Below are positions 27,801 through 35,741 of a DNA stretch of 64,000 nt, in pieces. Source of the DNA: Mucilaginibacter sp. PAMC 26640. GTDB lineage: Bacteria > Bacteroidota > Bacteroidia > Sphingobacteriales > Sphingobacteriaceae. The DNA lies in the NCBI GenBank assembly GCA_001596135.1, contig CP014773.1:1674001-1738000 (forward strand), written 5' to 3'. A model generated the notes under the pieces. The model worked only from the letters and a program-made list of their open reading frames with translations. It did no database searches and had not been told where the DNA came from. Position 1 is the first letter of the stretch. Each line of letters begins with the position of its first letter. A program made the position numbers and the translations under genes.

Positions 27801-28240
27801 TGATTTTCCATCATGATATTGTCGGTACCCGCTTTGGATATCAATATCTGGTTGTCTATTTGCTGGAAAACAAGGGAGGTGTTCGTGAGAATCGTTTTTA
27901 ATAATCCCGCTACGGATTGGGTTTTGGCCTCCAATTCCAAGTTACGAATGCCCTTAATGTCTTCATTACGGTACATAAAATGAAACGGTGTTTGCGCTTC
28001 AATTTTCCGGAAGGCTTTCGCCAATGATTCGTTTTTGAGTGAGATGCTGACTTCAACCTTCTCAAGCACCTGGCTCTTAGCTGTAGTGGCCGAGAGCACT
28101 GGTATTGAGGTGATTAAAGCAAATAAAGCTATTATCCCTGTTCTCATAATTAATTTAAAATTGGGATTAGGTGGCAAGCACAACCTGAGCACAAATTTGA
28201 CAAAATGCCAAGGCTGCGCATTAATTGCTGAAAAAATCAT
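24866..28240 (-). CDS. SusC/RagA-family TonB-dependent outer membrane receptor with STN domain
   Basis: A 1124-aa outer membrane importer. A long basic N-terminus precedes the membrane segment RTGIIALFALITSIPVLS; starts at 28240 or 28147 are both possible, and long leaders like this are common in the family. An STN domain (about 60-125, VSISLKNESLAKAFRKIEAQ), a carboxypeptidase-like domain (about 160-240, VTDQKGNTLPGVTVSLTG) and the plug (LDEVVVVGYGTQKKR, GKVPGLSIARPGGDP, VLDGQVG, LKDGSAAAIYGTRGSAGVIIIT) are followed by the barrel, which ends FTLGVNIGF. The STN domain pairs it with the FecR at 28457 for signalling. Ligand unknown, probably a glycan or glycoside because the SusD partner is of the carbohydrate type. 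Confidence 0.95.
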   Translation of the reverse strand: MIFSAINAQPWHFVKFVLRLCLPPNPNFKLIMRTGIIALFALITSIPVLSATTAKSQVLEKVEVSISLKNESLAKAFRKIEAQTPFHFMYRNEDIKGIRNLELEAKTQSVAGLLKTILTNTSLVFQQIDNQILISKAGTDNIMMENQPGSVTGAFKQVATGSIKGIVTDQKGNTLPGVTVSLTGAASMAKVTDYIGAYSFTNLPVGNYTISFTFVGFTTLSKPVVVADGLVVTANAVLTESTSNLDEVVVVGYGTQKKREVTSAITTVNAEQFNKGNISDVAQLLQGKVPGLSIARPGGDPNGGFAIRLRGLSTLGANTQPLVVLDGQVGADINTVDPNDIKSIDVLKDGSAAAIYGTRGSAGVIIITTKSGKKGTSKFTYNVSGTSETPARFTQHMNADEFKALGKGTDFGSNTDWNKEITRTAYSQVHNLGFSGGDERTTYNASFNYRNTQGVAITTGFQQLNGRLNISHKALNDKLVFNLNINTTSRNSQFGFSDAFKYATIFNPTAPVYSKDPLYDLTGGGYFESNFVDYSNPVAMLKQNTNEATNKKFNIGGTVSYEIFKNLKFSTQFYKQTTSNYRSMYSPTDAFISRGFPLGSGFGRSGISAKYDDEADNILYENTLSYDKTIKKFELSAIAGYSYQDFKYTGFDAQGGNFVTDASGQNFAAALDFKNGIGVVESYKNENKLISFFGRVKVNYDNIAFLSASLRRDGSTEFGENNKWGLFPAVSAGLDVSKMVDISFVSNLKLRGSFGVTGALPPFPYLSLTTLSNSGGTYYGGNNNYFSTYAGTRNPNPNLKWEKKLETDIGLDFTLFDSRLTGSIDYFNRKTNDLIFNVTVPSPPALFNNTWLNIGELTNSGIEVALSYEVIRGKNFTWTTGGNISSYHVVLTKLIDQLKGSYVGATNLGTPGQEATQLTRAVEGQPIGILYGPKYVGVDAKGVYQYDDGKGGVTGLADAPRQVIGNGLPKFEFGITNNFKYKQFDLGFFLRSSIGHQLINTFRAFYENPNVATSYNIVNTKYFNPNVTDGAAYSSYDVEKASFLKLDNATIGYTFPIGRSTKPGMISSLRVFVSGQNLFTITNYTGVDPEVRYADSGNVLAPGIDRRETWVYTRSFTLGVNIGF

Positions 28241-28332
28241 AATTTAGTTCGTTTTAAGTTATTAATGCCTGAATTGATTTTAAAATTTAAAACACATGTT
28301 AAGCAATCGATTGCAGTCGAAGGCCAAACAAG

Positions 28333-28378
28333 CCCGTAGAATAAGCATCCCCTGGGGAAATATTCTGCGGGTTTTTTA
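28333..28378. other. Inverted repeat between fecR and susC
   Basis: CCCGTAGAATA pairs with TATTCTGCGGG, with an inner CCCC/GGGG pair in the loop. The T-run is on the plus-strand side, so it is a poor terminator for the minus-strand genes here and may instead act in the susC leader. Confidence 0.5.
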
Positions 28379-28456
28379 TCCTAAAGCGTTGTAGTAATGC
28401 GCTCCGGAATAGATCTGATTGGATGATTTAGATAAATTTTCTTCATATTTAAGGGT

Positions 28457-29437
28457 TTAATTAATTGGTTTCGCTTTAATAGTTATTAGTGTCCGCTCTT
28501 TATTATAGCTATAGGTTGCATCGTTGAAAGCACATGTACTTATAAGCGCCTGATCAAGGCTCGTTACGCTATCGAAAGAAGCAGTAAAGTGTTTATTTTT
28601 AATACTATCGTCACCAAATCCTATTTTCACTTTAAACCGTTCCTCAAATAATCTGGCGGCTTCTGCAACGCTAACATCCTCTAAATAGAGGTTGTTTTTG
28701 GTTGTCCAACCGGTAAAAATAGTTGCGGTTGTATTTGTTTTTGTTGCGCTTGCTACGCGCTCATCGTAAATGATTTGCTGGTTTGGTATAATTACCCCTA
28801 TCAGTTTGTTTTCATTATTGACTTTTACCTTTCCCCTTGTAACGGTTATGGTTACTACCTTGTCGCCGGGCAGTGCTTTGATGTTAAAAGCAGTGCCCAA
28901 AACGGTAGTATAAACGTGCCCGGTATGTACTACAAACGGACGGGCGGCATCATGTTTAATATCAAAATACGCTTGCCCTGACAAGTAAACTTCGCGTTTA
29001 GCAAACCCAGGTGCGTAATTCAGTTTGCTGCCATGGCTTAAAATCACGCTGCTTCCATCCGGCAATACCATATAAATATTGGAAGATTTTTGTATTAAAT
29101 TTTCACCTATAATGTTATTTTGAGCATGTTTCTCGCGTGCGTAAAACAACGCCCCGGTTGCCGCAAAAACAAATAACAGTACAGCAGCTACCTTAAGCCA
29201 GTAACCGGCGCCAACCACACCATTATCTTTTTTTTGTTCCTGTTGTTGTATTTTCCCCCAGATTGCTTTTTGGATGTTCTGCTTTAACTCTTCTTTTTCG
29301 TTGGTTGATAATAATATTGTGACGTCCGTTTCAGACGCAAACATTTCGTAGAGATTAACTAAATAACTTCTTTCCTCGGCCGTTGCCGTGCCGTCACGAT
29401 GCTTTCGCAACAACTCCAGGATTTTCGTTTTGTCCAT
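28457..29437 (-). CDS. FecR-family anti-sigma factor
   Basis: A 326-aa single-pass regulator. Cytoplasmic part 1-78, membrane helix about 81-100 (LKVAAVLLFVFAATGALFYA), then the periplasmic FecR domain (MVLPDGSSVILSHGSKLNY, GQAYFDIKHDAARPF, TVLGTAFNIKALPG) and a C-terminal DUF4974-type segment (LYLEDVSVAEAARLFEERF) that should contact the STN domain of the SusC encoded downstream. The ECF sigma gene at 29511 lies directly upstream, and a distinct ECF-like promoter (29465-29491) precedes this gene. Confidence 0.92.
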   Translation of the reverse strand: MDKTKILELLRKHRDGTATAEERSYLVNLYEMFASETDVTILLSTNEKEELKQNIQKAIWGKIQQQEQKKDNGVVGAGYWLKVAAVLLFVFAATGALFYAREKHAQNNIIGENLIQKSSNIYMVLPDGSSVILSHGSKLNYAPGFAKREVYLSGQAYFDIKHDAARPFVVHTGHVYTTVLGTAFNIKALPGDKVVTITVTRGKVKVNNENKLIGVIIPNQQIIYDERVASATKTNTTATIFTGWTTKNNLYLEDVSVAEAARLFEERFKVKIGFGDDSIKNKHFTASFDSVTSLDQALISTCAFNDATYSYNKERTLITIKAKPIN

Positions 29438-29464
29438 CGAAAGCAGTTAATCAATTGTTTTTAA

Positions 29465-29491
29465 TATGACCCGTAACTTCGCAAAAGTCCC
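29465..29491 (-). promoter_or_regulatory. ECF-type promoter candidate for fecR/susC/susD
   Basis: On the minus strand GGGAC (29491-29487) is followed after 16 bases by GTCATA (29470-29465), close to the general ECF pattern GGAAC-N16-GTC. It lies 27 bases before the fecR ATG. Its boxes differ from those at 4574 and 6241, as expected for a different sigma factor. Confidence 0.45.
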
Positions 29492-29510
29492 ATCGCTCAT
29501 TAAATTATTT

Positions 29511-30119
29511 TTATACAACATTAAATAAGAAAATGAGCAGTGAAAAAAGGGGAGTTATTGATACTTTTAGTTTCTTCACCGCCTTAAGTAGTTGGTTTTG
29601 AACAGTCTTACGGGAGATGCCCAATTTGGCCGCAATATCTTTAGTAGGTAAATCTTGCTCATAATGCAGCCGAAAGATATTCTGCCCTTTATCCGGTAAA
29701 TTATTCACCCATGTTTCGTAAAAACTGGTAAGTTCCTTTGTGAGAAGATTTCTTTCGCCATTTGAATAGTCTGATGGTATGTTTTCCAGCGCGTCAAAAA
29801 ACGGGATATGATTGGACTGTTTCTCCAGATGTTTAAAAACCTTGTTTCTTATCGCAATGTTCAAATAGGCCGGCAAATTCAGGATTTTCAAAGTTTCCCG
29901 TTTTACCCATATGTGTACAAATACGTCCTGTACAATATCTTTCGCTATATCTGTGTCGGCTATCCGTTTAAAAGCATCTGCGTATGCCTTCTCCCAGTGT
30001 AAATTGAAAAGTGCATTGAACGATTCCTTGCAGCCACAGCTTATTTGCCGCAACAAAGCGTCATCTGTTGCCTGAGCCAATTTATCTTTTAGAATAATTT
30101 GCATATTAAGGACTGCCAT
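29511..30119 (-). CDS. ECF RNA polymerase sigma factor (FecI-like)
   Basis: A 202-aa extracytoplasmic-function sigma factor. Region 2 is about 33-75 (SFNALFNLHWEKAYADAFKR, then DIAKDIVQDVFVHIWVK) and region 4 about 138-185 (LPDKGQNIFRLHYEQDLPT, then DIAAKLGISRKTVQNQLLKA). The last 17 residues are hydrophobic (ITPLFSLLIFLFNVV). It heads a complete sigma / anti-sigma / SusC / SusD unit and should drive the operon from the promoter near 29470. An alternative start is the ATG at 30104. Confidence 0.93.
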   Translation of the reverse strand: MAVLNMQIILKDKLAQATDDALLRQISCGCKESFNALFNLHWEKAYADAFKRIADTDIAKDIVQDVFVHIWVKRETLKILNLPAYLNIAIRNKVFKHLEKQSNHIPFFDALENIPSDYSNGERNLLTKELTSFYETWVNNLPDKGQNIFRLHYEQDLPTKDIAAKLGISRKTVQNQLLKAVKKLKVSITPLFSLLIFLFNVV

Positions 30120-30594
30120 TTGGAAAAAATTCTAAACAGTTTTTAAATCCTGCATCAACTGAAGGATCAACAAAAACAGGGAAAAAGTTTATAATTGCAC
30201 GGCTCGCCGCGTTGGTTTCAATGCACTAATCTAAATGTAATATTTCAATTACAATCTAAAATAAAAAATTAATTGTATAAAAAACACTCATTATATTTTA
30301 ATGAATGGATTACTAACCCGTTTTTGGTTTCGACCGGGCCTTTAGGCTTTGAAATGCAACACTTTATAAAACGATGGTAATGTGCAAATAATCATTTTTG
30401 CAACTACTAGCCGGCTGGAATGGGATATATCAGTGATAAAGGTGTGCAATTCAGCCTACCGGTACCATTCCCGATGAATTGGGAAGCGGCGGTGGGATGC
30501 AGGTCGCTACCGTACAATTGCTATCACTAAAGGAGCGACAATAGGTAGACTTGTATAATTTGAGCGTTTCGGAATTCTGTAGCTTAATAAGTGT
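30120..30594. other. 475-base gap without a recognisable gene
   Basis: AT-rich upstream of the sigma gene, less so nearer the GH43 gene. No frame is open for a credible gene in either strand. About 35 open codons end near 30540 on the plus strand (PTGTIPDELGSGGG) but have no start and no family I can name. No strong terminator or promoter was found. Confidence 0.6.
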
Positions 30595-32103
30595 TTACTG
30601 GTTTACCATTCGGAAATCTGAGAATTGTGCATCGAGCTTATCATCGCCATTAAAATGTAAGCCGGCTCTTGGGCTGCGATCCCATTGGGGTAGAAGGTCG
30701 GTTTTTAGGGCGGTATCAGTTTTTAACTGTTTCCACTTACTTGTCCCTTGCCGATAATAGAACACACATGTTTTTGTACCAACTAATTCCAGCTTAAGTT
30801 GAACCGGTAATTTATCATTTGCGGGTACCTTTTTTAAGGATGAATATTTATTAGCTGTAACTTCCCAAAGCGTTATTTGGTTGTTTTGGACACCTATGCC
30901 CACTGCTATAGTGGCATCGCCATATAAACACAGACCTTTGAGGGCATTGTTATGATTTACCACTGTAGTTGCGATTGATAAATTACCCGATACCGGCCTC
31001 GCGGTTAATACGATACCGGTTTCATTGCCGGGTTTAACAGTTCCCGATAAATGTAAAATACCCTTATGCTGACTTATTGCCGGTGCTGCGTTCCGGAAAT
31101 CCCATTGCCAAAAGTTAGCCGGCAATTGCCCGTTGAAACTTTCATTGATATCAGCAGGCTCGTCACCTGTTATTTGCTGCGTTTTAAATAAAGGCCAGCC
31201 TTCTTTTGTTGGCCGTACCAGTTCTGATATTAAGCCCTGCCGACCGGTGAATACTGTGCTTTCCCGGTTATAGGCATGATGCAGATACATATCGGCCCCG
31301 GTTGGCCCCTTAATAAAAGTGCCATGGCCCATACATTTCCATTTTTCATTTTCAGATAGGATAGGGTTAGCCGAATAGTATGTGTAAGGGCCTTTGAAAC
31401 TTCTTGAGCGCGCCACCCTCACATTATAGCCACAATTGCCGCCGCAGCAATTCCCGGCCGAATAGAACAGGTAGTAAAAGCCATCTTTTTTCAGGAAACT
31501 TTGCCCTTCCATGCCTATCCGCTGCTCATCTTTTAGTAATGAAAACGGCTGGCCTTCTAACTTAAGCCCATCTGCAGATAGCTTGCTGCCAAGGATCTCA
31601 ATTGGCCGGTTATCCAAACCGTAGGCCTTAAAGGTGATATACAATTGCCCGTTATCGTTAAAAATAAAGGCGTCTATAGCCTCACTGCCAAATGCCACCA
31701 ACACCCCATGGTCGGTAAATGCTTTGTCGGGATACTTTGAAGTGGCAACCCCTATGTACGATTTATTATCAGTTTTTCGGCGCGCTGTATAGTAGATGTA
31801 GTAAGTGTCCTTAATCTTGTAATACTCAGGTGCCCAGAACGAACCGGATGCCCACTCTGGTGTTTTATTAAACACATAGCCGCTTTGCCGCCAGTGCTTC
31901 AGATCGGACGATTGGTATAGTGGGAAATGCGGCGCCCACTCGGAGGAAGTGCCAACCGCGAAATATTTATTACCTGCTTTGATAATTGAAGGATCCGCAA
32001 AATCTCCCGGGATAACCGCCCCGTTATTGTGTTGGGCCAGAAGGGTAAACGGGAATACACAGATTAATATGTGTAATAAAACGATTGCTTTTAAATGCTG
32101 CAT
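30595..32103 (-). CDS. Secreted GH43-family glycoside hydrolase (arabinanase/arabinofuranosidase-like)
   Basis: A 502-aa exported enzyme with signal peptide 1-23 (FPFTLLA-Q). The five-bladed propeller carries the GH43 catalytic triad: D37 in DFADPSI (base), D144 in EAIDAFIF (pKa modulator) and E199 in GMEGQSF (acid). Other GH43 pieces are FWAPEYYKIKDTYYIYY and GHGTFI. From about residue 320 a second beta-sandwich domain (FNGQLPANFWQWDF) resembles the concanavalin-like C-terminal module of beta-xylosidases. The expected activity is release of arabinose or xylose from pectin or arabinoxylan side chains; the exact substrate cannot be read. It is divergent from rhaT, 263 bases apart. Confidence 0.88.
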   Translation of the reverse strand: MQHLKAIVLLHILICVFPFTLLAQHNNGAVIPGDFADPSIIKAGNKYFAVGTSSEWAPHFPLYQSSDLKHWRQSGYVFNKTPEWASGSFWAPEYYKIKDTYYIYYTARRKTDNKSYIGVATSKYPDKAFTDHGVLVAFGSEAIDAFIFNDNGQLYITFKAYGLDNRPIEILGSKLSADGLKLEGQPFSLLKDEQRIGMEGQSFLKKDGFYYLFYSAGNCCGGNCGYNVRVARSRSFKGPYTYYSANPILSENEKWKCMGHGTFIKGPTGADMYLHHAYNRESTVFTGRQGLISELVRPTKEGWPLFKTQQITGDEPADINESFNGQLPANFWQWDFRNAAPAISQHKGILHLSGTVKPGNETGIVLTARPVSGNLSIATTVVNHNNALKGLCLYGDATIAVGIGVQNNQITLWEVTANKYSSLKKVPANDKLPVQLKLELVGTKTCVFYYRQGTSKWKQLKTDTALKTDLLPQWDRSPRAGLHFNGDDKLDAQFSDFRMVNQ

Positions 32104-32291
32104 AATAGTAATTGCTGTAAAGTATCTGGTCGGATTTATCTCTTATAGCGTCTTCGAATCAGGCCCTTGATTATTGGGGCGGAAATTAGCTAAATCAATT
32201 TACGGGTGAGCTATATTATGCTAATTAATTGTACTTCGCCAATATCTTTAAGCGGACGAATTAAATAAAGGCTCGACAGCTACCAGCGAAA

Positions 32292-32336
32292 CATAACAGT
32301 GCATAACAGTTGTTAAAAAGGGGTTATTTAAATTAG
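32292..32336 (+). promoter_or_regulatory. Promoter/operator module upstream of rhaT
   Basis: Two direct CATAACAGT copies (32292-32300, 32302-32310), one helical turn apart, and the palindrome TAACA-GT-TGTTA (32304-32315). TAAATTAG (32329-32336) follows as a -7 box. The block CAGTnCATAACAGT lies exactly 18 bases before the -7 box, as at 33475. Confidence 0.55.
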
Positions 32337-32366
32337 CAGGGTTATTTACCAATTAACCTATTTTTC

Positions 32367-33449
32367 ATGCAAGCAATCTTTGGGATTATTTTCCATTTTA
32401 TCGGTGGATTCTCGTCGGGTAGTTTTTATATTCCTTATAAAAAAGTAAAAGGCTGGTCCTGGGAGAGTTTTTGGATTGTAGGCGGTATTTTCTCCTGGTT
32501 AATTGTGCCGCCTATCGCTGCATGGTTAACCATTCCCGGTTTTGCGGAAATCATCAAACAAACTAACGGGCACATTTTGTTGGTCACCTATTTTTTCGGG
32601 GTGCTTTGGGGCATAGGCGGATTAACCTATGGCCTTGGTGTTAGATACCTCGGCGTAGCCTTAGGTAGTTCAATTATTCTGGGCTTATGTTCCATCTTCG
32701 GTGCGCTGATCCCCTCTGTTTATTATGATTTTTACCCGGCCAAAGGCAAGGATTCTTTAACTGTTTTACTAACCAGTCCCTGGGGGCAAATGGTACTGAT
32801 TGGTATAGCCGTTTGCGTATTGGGGATTGTTATTTGCGGATACGCAGGTACGGTAAAGGAACGTGAATTATCAAAAGACAGGGAGGTATCAGCCAATAAT
32901 ACTGAATACAAATTTGGCCTTGGCCTTTTTGTGGCTATCATATCGGGGGTGTTAAGCGCTTGCTTTGCCTTCGGTATAGATGCAGGGAAAAGTATGGCTA
33001 ATGAAGCCAACACGGCCTGGAAAGCGCTGCATCCGGGTGGCGGCGAGTTTCTTTATCAGAATAACGTAACGTACATCGTCATACTTTGGGGCGGGCTTAC
33101 GACTAATTTTATCTGGTGCATGCTACTGAACGCCAGAAACAAAACCTTTGGTGATTACACCAATAAGGCCACCCCGCTAAAGGCTAATTATATCTTTTGT
33201 GCACTGGCTGGTACCACGTGGTTTTTACAGTTCTTTTTTTACGGAATGGGGGAGAGCCGTTTAGGTAACGGACCGAGTTCCTGGATTCTGCATATGGCCT
33301 TTATTATATTGGTAGCTAACATGTGGGGCTTGTTTTTAAAGGAATGGAAAGGCGTAAGTAAAAAGGGTATTACCGCTTTGGTATGTGGCATTTTAACCAT
33401 TATTGTTTCCGTACTGGTTGTTGGTTATGGCAATTCTATCAAGCCATAG
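32367..33449 (+). CDS. rhaT: L-rhamnose/H+ symporter RhaT
   Basis: A 360-aa inner membrane transporter with about ten hydrophobic helices, of the RhaT family within the drug/metabolite transporter superfamily. The opening AIFGIIFHFIGGFSSGSFYI and the segment GLTYGLGVRYLGVALGSSII are characteristic. It imports L-rhamnose with a proton. It is the first gene of the rhamnose set and is followed 120 bases later by the aldolase/dehydrogenase gene, which has its own copy of the same promoter/operator module. The ATG at 32367 lies 30 bases after the -7 box and has no Shine-Dalgarno. Confidence 0.93.
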   Translation: MQAIFGIIFHFIGGFSSGSFYIPYKKVKGWSWESFWIVGGIFSWLIVPPIAAWLTIPGFAEIIKQTNGHILLVTYFFGVLWGIGGLTYGLGVRYLGVALGSSIILGLCSIFGALIPSVYYDFYPAKGKDSLTVLLTSPWGQMVLIGIAVCVLGIVICGYAGTVKERELSKDREVSANNTEYKFGLGLFVAIISGVLSACFAFGIDAGKSMANEANTAWKALHPGGGEFLYQNNVTYIVILWGGLTTNFIWCMLLNARNKTFGDYTNKATPLKANYIFCALAGTTWFLQFFFYGMGESRLGNGPSSWILHMAFIILVANMWGLFLKEWKGVSKKGITALVCGILTIIVSVLVVGYGNSIKP

Positions 33450-33474
33450 TACAATATATAACGGCTAATCAACA

Positions 33475-33514
33475 CAGTACATAACAGTTTAAAAACAGTT
33501 GTTATTTACTTTAG
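33475..33514 (+). promoter_or_regulatory. Promoter/operator module upstream of the rhamnose catabolic genes
   Basis: CAGTACATAACAGT (33475-33488), 18 bases, then TACTTTAG (33507-33514) as a -7 box. AACAGT is repeated 11 bases on (33483, 33494) and TGTTA follows at 33500. Same order and spacing as at 32297-32336. Confidence 0.55.
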
Positions 33515-33569
33515 CCCAACAATTTCCGAGATCTGTCAATAATCATTTAACAATACAAAATACAAGTAT

Positions 33570-35690
33570 ATGTCTGTCAGCAATACACAATTTAAGCATG
33601 TAAGTTACCTGTGGGATGATGCCCGCGCCGCCGAGTTAGCCGGGGATGAAGTAGCCCTGCTCATCTACCGTTCCAACCTTCTGGGGGCCGATCTGCGTTT
33701 AACTAATTATGGCGGTGGCAACACCTCTTGTAAGGTGATGGATAAGGATCCGCTAACTGGCAAAGAAGTAGAGGTAATGTGGATCAAAGGTTCTGGTGGC
33801 GACATCGGTACGTTAAAGAAAAGCGGGCTGGCAGCACTTTATGTTGATCGCCTGCGCAGTCTGACAAATGTGTATCGCGGCATAGCGCATGAAGATGAAA
33901 TGGTAGCGCTTTTCAACCACAGTATCTTCGATTTAAATTCAAAAGCACCATCTATAGATACCCCGCTGCATGGCTTTCTTCCTTTTAAACATATTGATCA
34001 CCTGCATCCCGATGCAGCCATTGCTATCGCGGCAGCAAAAGATGGGGAGCAGATCACTAAAGATCTGTTTGGTGGAACAATTGGGTGGGTAGGCTGGCAA
34101 AGGCCTGGTTTTGACCTGGGCCTTCAGCTTAAACAGTGCCTTGATGAAAATCCCGGCATCCGTGGTATTATGCTGGGTTCGCACGGTTTATTTACCTGGG
34201 GCAATACGGCTTATGAAAGCTATATCAACACGCTTGAAGTAATTGAGAAATGTGCCGAATATTTAGAAGAAAGCTACCTCAAGAAAGGTGCGGCGTTCGG
34301 CGATAAGAAAATAGATAGCTTACCAAAAGATGCGCGTGAAAAGCAAGCCGTAGCTCTGGCGCCGATACTGCGTGGTTTCTGTTCATCAAAAACGCAAATG
34401 ATCGGCCATTTTACGGATGATGCGCGCGTATTAGAATTTATCAATTCTAACGATCTGGACAGGTTAGCCCCGCTGGGCACCAGCTGCCCGGATCACTTTT
34501 TACGTACAAAGATCAGTCCGCTGGTATTGGAACTAGGTGCAGGTGACGATCTTTCGGATGTAGATGCTGTAAAAGAAAAACTTAGTCCGGCATTTGAAGC
34601 ATATCGAAAAATGTACGGGGATTATTATGATACTTGCAAACACCCTAACAGCCCGGCTATAAGGGATGCTAACCCGGTGGTTATATTATTCCCCGGTGTA
34701 GGCATGTTTACGTTTGCAAAGGATAAGCAAACCGCGCGTGTTGCAGCCGAGTTTTACACCAACGCCATTAACGTAATGAAGGGGGCGGAGGCTATTTCTG
34801 AATATACCTCTTTGCCGAGGCAGGAAGCTTTCGATATAGAGTATTGGTTGCTGGAAGAGGCTAAACTACAGCGCATGCCAAAAGCGAAAGCCTTATCAGG
34901 CCGGATTGCTTTAGTTACCGGTAGTGCCGGCGGAATTGGTAAAGCCATTGCTAAAAAGTTTGCCGATGAGGGTGCCGTAGTCGTATTGAATGATATGAAT
35001 GCCGACCGCCTGGCTGAAGCCGGCGAGGAGTTTGAAAAGCTTTATGGCAAGGATGTTTATACTACTGCTTTGCTGGATGTTACTAAAGGCGACCAAATTG
35101 CAGACGCTATTGCCACCGCGATACTGGCTTTTGGAGGGGTGGATCTGATCGTAAACAATGCGGGATTGTCTATCTCAAAAACCATCGCCGGGCATACTGA
35201 AAAAGATTGGGACCTGTTGTATGATGTGCTGGTTAAGGGCCAGTTTTTGGTAACACAGGCTGCGGTTGCCGTAATGCAAAAGCAAGCCATTGGCGGAGAT
35301 ATCATCAATATTGTAAGTAAGAACGCATTGGTAAGCGGACCAAATAATGCGGGTTACGGCAGCGCTAAAGCAGCGCAATTACACCTTAGCCGGTTAAACG
35401 CTGCTGAGCTGGGTGCCGACGGGATCCGCGTAAATGTGGTAAATCCCGATGCGGTAATAAGCGACAGTAATATCTGGGCTGGCGGATGGGCCGAAGGCCG
35501 TGCGAAAGCTTATGGGATTACAGTAGCAGAGTTACCCGCATATTATGCTAAGCGGACTTTATTGAACGAAACTATTTTACCCGCCGATATCGCTAATGCC
35601 TGTTTTGCATTTGCAGGAGGGTTGCTCAATAAATCAACCGGAAATGTGCTGAATGTGGATGGCGGCGTTGCGGCAGCTTTTGTACGATAA
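33570..35690 (+). CDS. Bifunctional L-rhamnulose-1-phosphate aldolase / L-lactaldehyde dehydrogenase
   Basis: A 706-aa two-domain enzyme of the RhaEW (YuxG) type. The N-terminal class II aldolase domain (about 1-430) has GGGNTSCKV, the zinc-binding stretch DTPLHGFLPFKHIDHLHPDA and GSHGLFTWG. The C-terminal short-chain dehydrogenase domain (about 443-706) has the cofactor motif TGSAGGIG (450-457), NNAG and the catalytic Y596-x3-K600. Together they split rhamnulose-1-phosphate into DHAP and L-lactaldehyde and oxidise the aldehyde to L-lactate with NAD. The assignment follows studied RhaEW homologues. It lies upstream of the isomerase (51-base gap) and the kinase. Confidence 0.93.
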   Translation: MSVSNTQFKHVSYLWDDARAAELAGDEVALLIYRSNLLGADLRLTNYGGGNTSCKVMDKDPLTGKEVEVMWIKGSGGDIGTLKKSGLAALYVDRLRSLTNVYRGIAHEDEMVALFNHSIFDLNSKAPSIDTPLHGFLPFKHIDHLHPDAAIAIAAAKDGEQITKDLFGGTIGWVGWQRPGFDLGLQLKQCLDENPGIRGIMLGSHGLFTWGNTAYESYINTLEVIEKCAEYLEESYLKKGAAFGDKKIDSLPKDAREKQAVALAPILRGFCSSKTQMIGHFTDDARVLEFINSNDLDRLAPLGTSCPDHFLRTKISPLVLELGAGDDLSDVDAVKEKLSPAFEAYRKMYGDYYDTCKHPNSPAIRDANPVVILFPGVGMFTFAKDKQTARVAAEFYTNAINVMKGAEAISEYTSLPRQEAFDIEYWLLEEAKLQRMPKAKALSGRIALVTGSAGGIGKAIAKKFADEGAVVVLNDMNADRLAEAGEEFEKLYGKDVYTTALLDVTKGDQIADAIATAILAFGGVDLIVNNAGLSISKTIAGHTEKDWDLLYDVLVKGQFLVTQAAVAVMQKQAIGGDIINIVSKNALVSGPNNAGYGSAKAAQLHLSRLNAAELGADGIRVNVVNPDAVISDSNIWAGGWAEGRAKAYGITVAELPAYYAKRTLLNETILPADIANACFAFAGGLLNKSTGNVLNVDGGVAAAFVR

Positions 35691-35741
35691 ATTTTAAATG
35701 AGCTGGGTCAACATACTCATTTTACCAAGTAATAAACCAAT

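Noticed and set aside
28333..28378. Terminator for fecR
   Set aside because: The T-run is on the plus-strand side whereas fecR and susC are on the minus strand; kept only as an inverted repeat.
30420..30545. Remnant of a coding gene upstream of the GH43 gene
   Set aside because: Only about 35 open codons without a start, no recognised family and stops in all frames around it.
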